DNA of 24,726 nt from Victivallales bacterium (GTDB lineage: Bacteria > Verrucomicrobiota > Lentisphaeria > Oligosphaerales > Oligosphaeraceae). Location of the stretch: assembly GCA_017964325.1 (NCBI GenBank), contig JAGCSE010000201.1, forward strand, positions 1 through 24,726. The letters are read 5' to 3'. The position numbers were made by a program, and so were the translations under genes. Below, one piece after another: positions 16,056 through 23,543 of this stretch; within the stretch, counting starts at the first letter, position 1, and the number at the start of each line of letters is the position of its first letter. The notes under the pieces are model-generated. The model searched no databases. It saw only the letters and a program-made list of their open reading frames with translations, and had not been told where the DNA came from.

Positions 16056-17324
16056 ATGAAGCGGTTGATGCAGTTGCTAATTGGTCTTTCATTGGTTTGG
16101 GCGATGACAGCTCATGGAGCGGATGTGTACCGCTTCCGTGGTGAAAATTCGCAGGGCATATTCAATGAAAAGGGTTTGTTGAAGAGCTGGCCGGAAGAAG
16201 GCTTGTCGCCGTTGTGGACCTACACGGGGCTTGGTGTCGGCTGGAGCAGCGTCTCGAAGGTCGGCAACCGTCTCTTCACGACTGGCACGGATGCGGAGGA
16301 CAAGTCGCGTGAAATCGTGGTCTGCCTTGATTTGAATGGCAAAAAGCTCTGGCAGACGGTCGTGGGGAAAGTATGGCAGCGCGCATATCAAGGCGCACGC
16401 TGCACACCGACATTCGTACCGGAAGGCGCGGCCGGCGAAGGCCGCCTTCTGGTGCTTTCCGGTAGCGGAGATATCTACTGTCTGAATGCGGCAGACGGCA
16501 AGGTGCTCTGGAACAAGGATATAGCCGCGACATATCAGTCTCGTTTCGGGCATTGGGGCATGGCGGAATCGCCTGTCGTCAAAGATGGAAACGTATTCGT
16601 GGTGGCGGGCGGCAACAAGGCGCTTGTCGTCGCGTTGAAAATCGCCGACGGCTCCGTCGTCTGGGAATCCAAGTCCAATCATGACAATTGCGCATACGTG
16701 ACACCCGCTCTGGTCGGCGACCAGCTGATTGTCATGACCGCCACCAAAGTCAACGGTGTCGATACGAAGACTGGCGAAATCCTTTGGGAGAGCCAATACA
16801 GCGAGATGGCGGGACCTGTCCGCTGGGGCGGCATCAACTGCAACCCGCCTGTCGTCAAAGGCAACCGTTTCTTCGTGACGGCCGGCTATAACCAAGGCGG
16901 CGTGATGTATGAGCTAAATGCCGACGGCAAAGGCGTCAAGGTCGTATGGACCAGCAAAGTTCTGGATCCGCATCATGACGGTGTCGTGGAAATCGACGGC
17001 AAGCTCTACGGCTCCAACTGGGAGAACAACAACAGCGGCAAGTGGGTCTGCATGGACTGGAACACCGGCAATGTCATCTATGAGCAGAACTGGGACAATC
17101 TGGGCAAAGGCAGCATCCAATACGCGGACGGAATGCTTTACCTTTATGAAGAGCGCCGCGGGACGGTCGGTCTCGCGAAGCCTGGAGACAAATTTGACGT
17201 CGTCAGCAAGTTCCAGATTCGCTATGGGACGAAGGAGCATTGGGCGCATCCGACTATCAGCGACGGCATCCTCTACGTGCGCCGTGGCGACGCTTTGGCG
17301 GCGTTTGACATCCGCGCAAAATAA
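16056..17324 (+). CDS. Exported PQQ-like beta-propeller protein
   Basis: 422 residues with a Sec signal peptide (MKRLMQLLIGLSLVWAMTAHG). The rest is made of PQQ/BamB-type propeller blades, each ending in a Gly-x-x-hydrophobic-Trp pattern: GKKLWQTVVG, DGKVLWNKDI, DGSVVWESKS, TGEILWESQY, GVKVVWTSKV and TGNVIYEQNW. The opening RFRGENSQGIF is common in secreted propellers of this type. No dehydrogenase ligand set is obvious, so it is probably a structural or binding protein of the periplasm or outer membrane; its function is unknown. The start at 16056 is chosen because GGGAG lies 8 nt upstream and the signal peptide begins there; an in-frame reading from 15960 would add 32 residues before the signal peptide. 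It has its own promoter region and precedes the terpenoid-type operon by 70 bp. Confidence 0.82.
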   Translation: MKRLMQLLIGLSLVWAMTAHGADVYRFRGENSQGIFNEKGLLKSWPEEGLSPLWTYTGLGVGWSSVSKVGNRLFTTGTDAEDKSREIVVCLDLNGKKLWQTVVGKVWQRAYQGARCTPTFVPEGAAGEGRLLVLSGSGDIYCLNAADGKVLWNKDIAATYQSRFGHWGMAESPVVKDGNVFVVAGGNKALVVALKIADGSVVWESKSNHDNCAYVTPALVGDQLIVMTATKVNGVDTKTGEILWESQYSEMAGPVRWGGINCNPPVVKGNRFFVTAGYNQGGVMYELNADGKGVKVVWTSKVLDPHHDGVVEIDGKLYGSNWENNNSGKWVCMDWNTGNVIYEQNWDNLGKGSIQYADGMLYLYEERRGTVGLAKPGDKFDVVSKFQIRYGTKEHWAHPTISDGILYVRRGDALAAFDIRAK

Positions 17325-17334
17325 AACGGGCGAA

Positions 17335-17362
17335 AGCCGCTTTGGAAAACTCCAAGGCGGCT
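17335..17362 (+). terminator. Hairpin after the propeller gene, possible weak terminator
   Basis: AGCCGCTTTGGA (17335-17346) pairs with TCCAAGGCGGCT (17351-17362), with one G-U pair and a 4-nt loop. It begins 10 bp after the stop codon. No T-run follows (AAAATGAAG), so it is not a standard intrinsic terminator. It may instead protect the 3' end of the upstream message or attenuate transcription into 17395. Confidence 0.5.
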
Positions 17363-17365
17363 AAA

Positions 17366-17395
17366 ATGAAGATGAATTTGATTAAGGTGAAATAG
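17366..17395 (+). CDS. Possible 9-codon leader ORF before the aquaporin
   Basis: ATG at 17366 opens a 9-residue frame (MKMNLIKVK) whose TAG stop (17393-17395) shares its last base with the GTG start of the aquaporin gene. Such a TAGTG junction could couple translation. The AAGGCGG stretch before the ATG lies in the arm of the hairpin at 17335-17362. It may equally be chance. Confidence 0.2.
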   Translation: MKMNLIKVK

Positions 17396-18246
17396 TGAAG
17401 CAACGTGAGTTTTTAGGGGAATTCACCGGTACATTTTTGATGGTTCTGTTCGGCACGGGATCGGTCGCGGTCGATACATTGTTTGGCGCACACAGGAGTC
17501 TGGGCGTGATTGCGCTCATCTGGGGCGTGGGTGTGACGCTGTCGATTTATCTGACGCGCCATCTATCCTGTGCGCATTTGAATCCGGCTGTCTCGTTAGC
17601 GATGGCGACGAGCGGCCGCATGACTTGGCGGAAGGTGCCGAATTATCTGATAGCGCAGTTTTTGGGCGCATTTCTGGCCGGCTGGGTCGTCTATCTTCTG
17701 TTTTCATCGTCTATAGCGGAATTTGAGGCGGCCCATCAAATAGTCCGCGGGACTCCTGAATCGGTCGCGACAGCGCGCATGTTCGGCGAGTTCTACGATA
17801 CGAAAATCGTCTCATTGCCGTTGGCGATTTTCGGCGAGGCATTTGGAACGTTCATTCTGGTCGTCATGATTTTCGCCTTGACGGAAGGCTGCAATGTCGG
17901 CAGGCCATCGGACACGATGGCACCGGTTTTCATCGGCCTGACCGTTTCATCGGCCATCTGCCTGATAGCGCCGTTGACGCAGGCGGGCTTCAATCCCGCA
18001 CGGGATTTCAGCCCGCGCATGGTCGCGGCCATCATGGGCTGGGGGCGCCATGCGCTTCCAGACGCCTGCGGCGGCTTCTTCTGGGTCTATATGCTCGGCC
18101 CATGCATCGGCGCCGAGCTGGCGGCGGTTTTGTTTGTGAAACTCTTTGAACCGCTTATGAATAGGAAAGCTAACAACGATTGCTGCTGCGGCGGGAAACA
18201 CGACGATGCGTGCACGTGCGGAAACAGCAAACAGGAGAAGAAATGA
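17395..18246 (+). CDS. MIP-family channel, aquaglyceroporin type, with Cys-rich tail
   Basis: Six-helix inner-membrane channel of the aquaporin/GlpF family, 283 residues. The two pore motifs are HLNPAV (N63-A65) and GFNPARDF (N200-D204). The Asp after the second NPAR is the mark of glycerol-type channels, which pass small neutral solutes such as glycerol, urea or arsenous acid. R203 is the selectivity-filter arginine. Residues 257-283 form a hydrophilic tail with C263, C264, C265, C273 and C275 plus His and Asp residues, unusual for the family and suited to metal or metalloid binding. It starts with GTG, with AAGGTG 5 nt upstream. The stop overlaps the next ATG (ATGA), so it is coupled to the CobW-type GTPase. 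Confidence 0.9.
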   Translation: MKQREFLGEFTGTFLMVLFGTGSVAVDTLFGAHRSLGVIALIWGVGVTLSIYLTRHLSCAHLNPAVSLAMATSGRMTWRKVPNYLIAQFLGAFLAGWVVYLLFSSSIAEFEAAHQIVRGTPESVATARMFGEFYDTKIVSLPLAIFGEAFGTFILVVMIFALTEGCNVGRPSDTMAPVFIGLTVSSAICLIAPLTQAGFNPARDFSPRMVAAIMGWGRHALPDACGGFFWVYMLGPCIGAELAAVLFVKLFEPLMNRKANNDCCCGGKHDDACTCGNSKQEKK

Positions 18247-19337
18247 TGAAGAAAATAAAGCTACTATTAATAGGCGGATTTCTGGCGACTGGCAAGACGA
18301 CCATGCTTTGGGAGACAGCCCGTGCTTTGGCAAAGCGGAATTACAAAGTCGGTCTGATCACCAATGATCAGGCCCCCGATTTGGTTGACACGGCGTTTCT
18401 TACGAAAACAGGCGCGGGCGTCAGGGAAGTCTCCGGCAGCTGCTTCTGCTGCAATTTCCCCGGCTTTGCGAACGCCATCATTTCTTTGACGGACGCGGGA
18501 GCGGATTTCATCGTGGCGGAACCAGTCGGCAGTTGCACAGACTTGTCCGCGACAATCCTCCAGCCGATCAAAGACAAATATCCCGAATGGGAATTGCTGC
18601 CGTTGGTCGTTTTGGTGGAACATGCGCGCATGCTGGAGGCATTGGGCATCACGGAGGGGCTGACGCATCCCGATGCGTTGTATATCATTGAACGCCAGAT
18701 GTCCGAAGCGGACAGGATCGTTCTGAACAAAAAAGATTTGCTGAACGAAAAGGAATTGGCGGACGCTTTGGAAATCCTGCGGAAACGTTTCCCCAATACG
18801 CCTGTCACAGCGATTTCCGCTCTGAACGGCACGGGCGTGGATGACGTGCTGGACGATGTTCTGAAAGCTACAGAAAAAGCCGGAAATCGTCTGACAGACG
18901 TTGATTACGATCGTTACGCAAACGGCGAGGCCGTGCTCGGCTGGCTGAACGCCGCCATGGATTTGCGCGGCAAGGCGGAATGGCATGCGTTTGCGGAAAA
19001 TCTGCTCAATGAGCTCGGCGAGGCGTTTGCGGAGAAGAAAGCGGAAATCGGACATGTCAAACTGATTCTTCTCGATGGTGAAAAGAGCATCATTGGAAAC
19101 ATTGGAAAACTCTCGGATTCAGCGAGTTGCCGTGGAGAAAAAGAATTGTTCGCGTCGCATGTCACGTTGATTCTCAACGCGCGTGTGCAAATGCCGCGTG
19201 AGGCGTTGGAGGAAACGGTCCATGCGGTGGTGGCGAAACTGGCGAAAGAGGCGGACGTGTATGTCGATTATGACACGGAACTCTGCCTGACGCCTGGTCG
19301 CCCTAATCCGACCTATCATTACAATCAAGTGGTTTAA
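18243..19337 (+). CDS. CobW/COG0523-family GTPase (putative metallochaperone)
   Basis: G3E-family P-loop GTPase, 364 residues. It shows Walker A GGFLATGKTT (11-20), the metal-binding CxCC motif in GSCFCCN (C67, C69, C70), EPVGS (93-97) and the guanine-specificity motif NKKD (162-165). Family members deliver or insert metals such as zinc or cobalt, or help mature cobalamin-dependent methyltransferases. The C-terminal part (about 270-364) is not an obvious standard CobW_C domain and ends PGRPNPTYHYNQVV. The start is the first of two ATGs, which overlaps the aquaporin stop and has AGGAG 5 nt upstream. Here it could serve the Fe-S/radical enzymes that follow after 70 bp (19338-19407, where I see no clear promoter or terminator). 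Confidence 0.9.
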   Translation: MMKKIKLLLIGGFLATGKTTMLWETARALAKRNYKVGLITNDQAPDLVDTAFLTKTGAGVREVSGSCFCCNFPGFANAIISLTDAGADFIVAEPVGSCTDLSATILQPIKDKYPEWELLPLVVLVEHARMLEALGITEGLTHPDALYIIERQMSEADRIVLNKKDLLNEKELADALEILRKRFPNTPVTAISALNGTGVDDVLDDVLKATEKAGNRLTDVDYDRYANGEAVLGWLNAAMDLRGKAEWHAFAENLLNELGEAFAEKKAEIGHVKLILLDGEKSIIGNIGKLSDSASCRGEKELFASHVTLILNARVQMPREALEETVHAVVAKLAKEADVYVDYDTELCLTPGRPNPTYHYNQVV

Positions 19338-19407
19338 AGGGAATATTCTTGATTACGAATACCTTATATTGTAAGCAAATGGATATGGCGAGCACGCTGG
19401 AGGCGAT

Positions 19408-20046
19408 ATGAAGAAGAAAATCATCCTTTGCGCATGCCATTACTATCGCCGCATTCAGTCTGTGAAAGTGCAGGCGATATATTCCGCCTGTCTTGCCGCA
19501 GGCGTGGACTGCACAGTCGTGCCGGATTTGTGCCGCGTCAGCGCAAAGCATGAGCCGCTAGAGGCTGGAAGCACGATACTTGGCTGCCAGACGCGCGCCA
19601 TCAAGACATTGATCGGCAATGCCGCTGATTGGATCGACATCCGCTCGACGCCGACGGACGAGCTTCTTGAAAAGCTCTCTCTTCCAAAGGAGTTCCCTTG
19701 GAAGGAACTGCCGGAAATCACGTTGCCTGACAAATGGATTCCATGGTTTCCCGCCATTGACGCCACCCGTTGTGTGCAATGCGGCAAGTGCATGGATTTC
19801 TGCATGTTCGGCGTATATTCCAAACCAGATGGCAAGGTGACCGTCACCAGTCCGGAATCGTGCAAGACGGACTGCCCCGCCTGTGCGCGCATCTGCCCCG
19901 CCAACGCCATCATCTTCGCAAAATCGGAAGAAGAACGGCTGAACGGATCATTGGACGAACCGGTCAAGCCGTCGGAAAACGACAAAGCCGCCTTGCTTGA
20001 GCGGTTGAAGCACCGTCGCGTGCCACGTCTGTTCAAGGAGGAATGA
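19408..20046 (+). CDS. 2[4Fe-4S] ferredoxin-domain protein
   Basis: 212 residues. Residues 1-110 form an alpha/beta region with scattered cysteines (C8, C10, C35, C42, C60), beginning KKKIILCACHYYRRI, which I do not recognise. Residues 115-170 carry two cluster-binding motifs: C122, C125, C128, C132 (CVQCGKCMDFC) and C152, C156, C159, C163 (CKTDCPACARICP). The second has an extra residue between the first two cysteines. The protein is probably a cytoplasmic electron carrier or scaffold. GGAGG lies 4 nt before the ATG. The stop lies within the ribosome binding region of the radical SAM gene, so it is likely the electron donor or partner of that enzyme; this is inference from position. Confidence 0.82.
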   Translation: MKKKIILCACHYYRRIQSVKVQAIYSACLAAGVDCTVVPDLCRVSAKHEPLEAGSTILGCQTRAIKTLIGNAADWIDIRSTPTDELLEKLSLPKEFPWKELPEITLPDKWIPWFPAIDATRCVQCGKCMDFCMFGVYSKPDGKVTVTSPESCKTDCPACARICPANAIIFAKSEEERLNGSLDEPVKPSENDKAALLERLKHRRVPRLFKEE

Positions 20047-20051
20047 CGACA

Positions 20052-21245
20052 ATGAACCCGCTTGTTCCCCTGCGTATCATGCTTGGCTGTTCATTCCGCT
20101 CCCAATGGAATCTTCTGAAATTCTGCTGGAACGGAAACGGCGCCGTGCGGGCATTCGAACGCCGCCTCAACAAGGGGGAACCGTTCTTTCCGGCCTTCAT
20201 CATGATGTCCATTACGAATCGCTGCAATCTGCATTGCAAAGGCTGCTGGGTGGAGCAGACACAGCCGCCGATGGCCTTGTCGCTGAAGCAGATGCAAGGC
20301 ATCGTCGATACGGCGGGGAAATATGATTCGAAGTTTTTCGGTCTGCTGGGCGGCGAACCGCTCCTGCATCCGGATGTCATGACGTTGATTGAGAACAATC
20401 CGCAGGCGTATTTTCAACTGTTCACGAATGGAACACTTTTGAACGACGATATTTGCGCACGTCTTGCCAAGCTGGGGAATGTCACGCCTCTCATCAGTAT
20501 CGAAGGCATGGAGACGGAATCGCGGTTGCGTCGCGGCCGCGACGATGTGTTCGCCAAGTCGATTGCAGCTTTGGAATCCGCCGTGAAGGCGAAACTGTTC
20601 ACAGGCGTGGCGGCCAGCATCAACCGCAACAACTATGACGAACTCGTCAGCACGGAGTATCTGGACTTTCTCGTGAAGAAAGGCGTCCATTACATCTGGT
20701 ATTACATCTACCGTCCATGTGGGAGTTCGCCGGAACCGGAGCGGGCGTTGGATGTGGAACAAATCGTGGGACTTAGGCGGTTCATCGTGGAACAACGGCG
20801 GATGGCGAAACTCATGATTATCGACGCCTACTGGGATGCGGACGGCAACGCCGTCTGCCCGGGCGCCATGGGGCTATCGCACCACATCGCACCAAACGGC
20901 GCCGTCGAATTCTGCCCGATCGTCCAATCGACCGGCGATTATCTGAATGAAGACGCCTCCAATTTGGAGGAGATTTTCCAGAAGAATCCTTATTTGAAGC
21001 AGTTGCGTGAGTTTTCCGTACAGAATGGACGGAATTGCCTGCCGATGGAGGCTCCGCATGAACTGAAAGATTTTCTGGCTGCGAAAAAGGCGATTGATTC
21101 GTCCAACCGCGATTATCCGCAAGAGCTGGCGGCGGCGGCCCCACTGCCCTGCCATCATGTTCCAGGGCAGGAACTTCCGGAAAAATCGCTGGCGTATCGT
21201 TGGGGGAAGCGCCATTATTTCTTCGGCTTTGGAGCATACGGATGA
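20052..21245 (+). CDS. Radical SAM enzyme
   Basis: The cluster-binding motif CNLHCKGC (CX3CX2C, residues 58-65 from the chosen start) and LLGGEPLLHPD just after it define the radical SAM superfamily. The enzyme uses S-adenosylmethionine and a [4Fe-4S] cluster to generate a radical. Further cysteines near residues 223, 269, 288, 329 and 367, including FCPIVQ, hint at a SPASM-like auxiliary cluster. The substrate is unknown. At 397 residues it differs from HpnH, which has another C-terminal domain. Start choice: AGGAGG (20036-20041) is only 1 nt from the ATG at 20043, which overlaps the previous stop as ATGA, but 10 nt from the ATG at 20052. The stop overlaps the next start (ATGA), linking it to the prenyl synthase fusion. 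Confidence 0.9.
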   Translation: MNPLVPLRIMLGCSFRSQWNLLKFCWNGNGAVRAFERRLNKGEPFFPAFIMMSITNRCNLHCKGCWVEQTQPPMALSLKQMQGIVDTAGKYDSKFFGLLGGEPLLHPDVMTLIENNPQAYFQLFTNGTLLNDDICARLAKLGNVTPLISIEGMETESRLRRGRDDVFAKSIAALESAVKAKLFTGVAASINRNNYDELVSTEYLDFLVKKGVHYIWYYIYRPCGSSPEPERALDVEQIVGLRRFIVEQRRMAKLMIIDAYWDADGNAVCPGAMGLSHHIAPNGAVEFCPIVQSTGDYLNEDASNLEEIFQKNPYLKQLREFSVQNGRNCLPMEAPHELKDFLAAKKAIDSSNRDYPQELAAAAPLPCHHVPGQELPEKSLAYRWGKRHYFFGFGAYG

Positions 21246-22738
21246 GTGAACAGACGAACAAGCAACAGGTTCCGCAAGACTTCCAGACGCGCTGCGCCGT
21301 CCGCGACGCCGCGCGACGACTGGTCGTTGCCGCGAACCTGCTGCCCCCGCAGCGTCTGGAAAACCTTCAACATTTTGCGTCAAAACTGCTTGCGGATTTA
21401 AAACTTCATGGACAAAACTATGACGATTATGCCATGATCTGGCTGAACAACGCCGTCTGGGAACGGCATTTTCCGGCGATTCTGCGAAACAGGCGGTTGC
21501 TGTTGCTACCGTTCTGTCTGCGCAACCATGACGAATGCCAAGCTCCGCGCGATGACTTGGGGCTAATATGCCAGGAATGTGGAAAATGCAGGATTCCAAC
21601 GATTTCCACGCAAGCGGACGCATTGGAGATGCCTGTGTTGGTGGCGGAATCAAGCTCGCGTGTGGCGGAATGGGTGGAAGCCGGTGAAATTGAGGCAGTT
21701 GTCGGCGTATCTTGTTTGAATTCACTGGAAAAGGCATTTCCAGCCATGCTTCGTCATGCGGTTCCGGGCCTCGCCGTTCCGCTGTTGCGTGATGGCTGCA
21801 AAGATACTGAATATGATGAAAGTTTTCTGGCGGACGCCATGCAGATGCCGGAAGACGGCTCGTTCGCTTTGGTCTCGATTCCGGATGTCCAGACGCAGAT
21901 GACAGAACTGTTCACAGAACGACTTGTATCGTCCTACTTGCGTTTTGACAAGGATTTGGAGATTTTTTCCAAGGAGATCGTCCATTCTCTTTGCGCCCAT
22001 GGGAAGCATTATCGTCCGACGATCGCCTACGCCGTCTATTCCGCTTTGTCGCGAAGCAATGCTTATCCGGAATTCATGCGTGTAGCGGCCTTGGCGGTGG
22101 AATGCTTCCACAAGGCCTCCTTGATTCATGACGATATCGAAGACAATGATTCTGAACGATATGGAGAGCCGACCATGCATCAGCGCATTGGCATTCCAGT
22201 CGCGTTGAACGCAGGAGATTTTCTGGTAGGTGAAGGCTATCGGCTGTTCTGCCATGAATCCATTCCCGCAACGATGAGGGCCGAAATGGTCGCTCAGGCG
22301 GCTCAGGCCCATAGCGAACTGGCCCTTGGGCAGGCACGCGAATTTGAATTCTCCCAGTCCGCCGTGACATTGGAAATGTGTCTTGAGACGCATCGTCTGA
22401 AAACGTCGCCCGCCTTCCGCGTGGCGATGGATATCGGCGCAATCGCCGCTGGCAAATTCAACGAGTATCGTGATTTCTTCCAACGCTTTGCGGATTTGCT
22501 TGGCGTTTCCTACCAATTATATGACGATTTGGAGGATACGGAGACGAATCCCGCCTCGTCCGTCGATTGTCTCATGCGAACGACGAGCTGCAGCCGTGAA
22601 GACGCAAGACGCGTCATCATGGATCAATACGAACAATATCGCCGCAAGGCATTTGAATGCCTCGACGAGCTGACGGATGTCCCCTTGAAGATTCTTTTGT
22701 GGCGTTTGACAGGAAAGGTGCTGAAAGATGTTCAATAG
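21242..22738 (+). CDS. DUF116 - polyprenyl diphosphate synthase fusion
   Basis: 498 residues in two parts. Residues about 20-200 match the DUF116 (COG1852) pattern: LLPFCLRNHDEC, then GLICQECGKCRI, GVSCLNSL and PLLRDGCKDT, with cysteines C92, C99, C110, C113, C116, C158 and C186 likely to hold an Fe-S cluster or metal. Residues about 225-490 are a trans-isoprenyl diphosphate synthase: GKHYRP (254-259), first Asp-rich motif DDIED (297-301), GQAREFEF, HRLKTSP and second Asp-rich motif DDLED (428-432). Both magnesium-binding motifs are intact, so it should condense IPP with allylic diphosphates. The residue five before the first motif is Ala, which allows products longer than C15. The fusion is unusual and ties DUF116 to prenyl metabolism. 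ATG overlaps the previous stop, with GGAG 7 nt upstream. Confidence 0.9.
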   Translation: MSEQTNKQQVPQDFQTRCAVRDAARRLVVAANLLPPQRLENLQHFASKLLADLKLHGQNYDDYAMIWLNNAVWERHFPAILRNRRLLLLPFCLRNHDECQAPRDDLGLICQECGKCRIPTISTQADALEMPVLVAESSSRVAEWVEAGEIEAVVGVSCLNSLEKAFPAMLRHAVPGLAVPLLRDGCKDTEYDESFLADAMQMPEDGSFALVSIPDVQTQMTELFTERLVSSYLRFDKDLEIFSKEIVHSLCAHGKHYRPTIAYAVYSALSRSNAYPEFMRVAALAVECFHKASLIHDDIEDNDSERYGEPTMHQRIGIPVALNAGDFLVGEGYRLFCHESIPATMRAEMVAQAAQAHSELALGQAREFEFSQSAVTLEMCLETHRLKTSPAFRVAMDIGAIAAGKFNEYRDFFQRFADLLGVSYQLYDDLEDTETNPASSVDCLMRTTSCSREDARRVIMDQYEQYRRKAFECLDELTDVPLKILLWRLTGKVLKDVQ

Positions 22739-23543
22739 ACCGACATTTGAAAAAGCCTTTTTCCGGACGATGTTGCAAGGCTGGAAACGCATGGGAGACG
22801 AAGCAAAAGCTCTTGTCCGCGAAGGAGTTGCCGCCGCCCAAGGACCAACGGGACTGTTCTGCGGTCGCGGCAGCAAGGAAGATCTGTACTATAGCTTTTT
22901 CGGATTGCTGCTTTCCCTGATGCCAGGCATGAAAATTAACAGTAAGTCATGCCGTCATGCCTTGGATTCCATCGACTTAGCGTCATTGGATCTCGTTCAT
23001 TCTTGTGCCTTTTTTCGGTCTCAACGGATTCTTCATCCGTTCACATGGAAGTTAAAATGTGATATTTCATATTTGCAAAACCTTCCTTCAATGGCTTATC
23101 CGCATGGCGATCCCGAAGCACCATATTCACGTTTTCTTCTGGAAACACTTCTGAACGATTGCGGCAAAAAAACCTCCTTTCCCGATTTACATGAGTATCG
23201 TCTGCCCAATGGATTGTATTCAAATCTGAAAAATCAGAAAGTATATAATGTCAATGCGACGGCGGCGGCGGCTTTTTTATTGCCAGATGAAATGCGGCAA
23301 CAGACGCTTCTGGCATTGGCGGCGGAACAGGCAGCAGACGGCTCGTTCGGAAGCAATCTTCTTTCGACGGCGGTGGCTTTGTTCGCGTTGCAATCACATC
23401 AAACGAGCATACGTTTTTCTGCAAAAGGATACTTGCAGTCGTGCTTCCGCGATAAAGGCTTTTTCGCGCCGACGCCCGAAGCGCCGGAAGGTGATCTGGA
23501 ATACACTGTTTACGGAGTTCTTGCCATGGGAGCGACGCTATGA
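22728..23543 (+). CDS. Small alpha-alpha toroid protein (prenyltransferase/cyclase-like repeat)
   Basis: 271 residues, weakly similar to the prenyltransferase/squalene oxidase repeat fold. Repeat-like segments are TGLFCGRGSKEDLYYSFFGL (41-60), NVNATAAAAFLL (174-185), EQAADGSFGSNLLSTAVALF (200-219) and KGFFAPTPEAPEGDLEYTVY (243-262). There is no DxDD acid motif and no recognisable zinc-ligand set of protein prenyltransferases, so it is probably either a non-catalytic partner or a cyclase of another type. The ATG lies inside the end of the prenyl synthase gene (11-nt overlap) with AAGGTG 7 nt upstream. Its stop overlaps the start of the class II cyclase (ATGA), which suggests the two proteins are made together and may form a complex. 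Confidence 0.7.
   Translation: MFNRPTFEKAFFRTMLQGWKRMGDEAKALVREGVAAAQGPTGLFCGRGSKEDLYYSFFGLLLSLMPGMKINSKSCRHALDSIDLASLDLVHSCAFFRSQRILHPFTWKLKCDISYLQNLPSMAYPHGDPEAPYSRFLLETLLNDCGKKTSFPDLHEYRLPNGLYSNLKNQKVYNVNATAAAAFLLPDEMRQQTLLALAAEQAADGSFGSNLLSTAVALFALQSHQTSIRFSAKGYLQSCFRDKGFFAPTPEAPEGDLEYTVYGVLAMGATL

Noticed and set aside
20043..20051. ATG at 20043 as start of the radical SAM gene
   Set aside because: Its AGGAGG is only 1 nt away, too close for initiation; the ATG at 20052 has 10-nt spacing. The difference is three residues and cannot be settled from sequence alone.
21200..22738. Upstream start at 21200 for the DUF116-prenyl synthase gene
   Set aside because: It would overlap the radical SAM gene by 46 nt without a better ribosome binding site; the ATGA overlap at 21242 matches other junctions in the operon.
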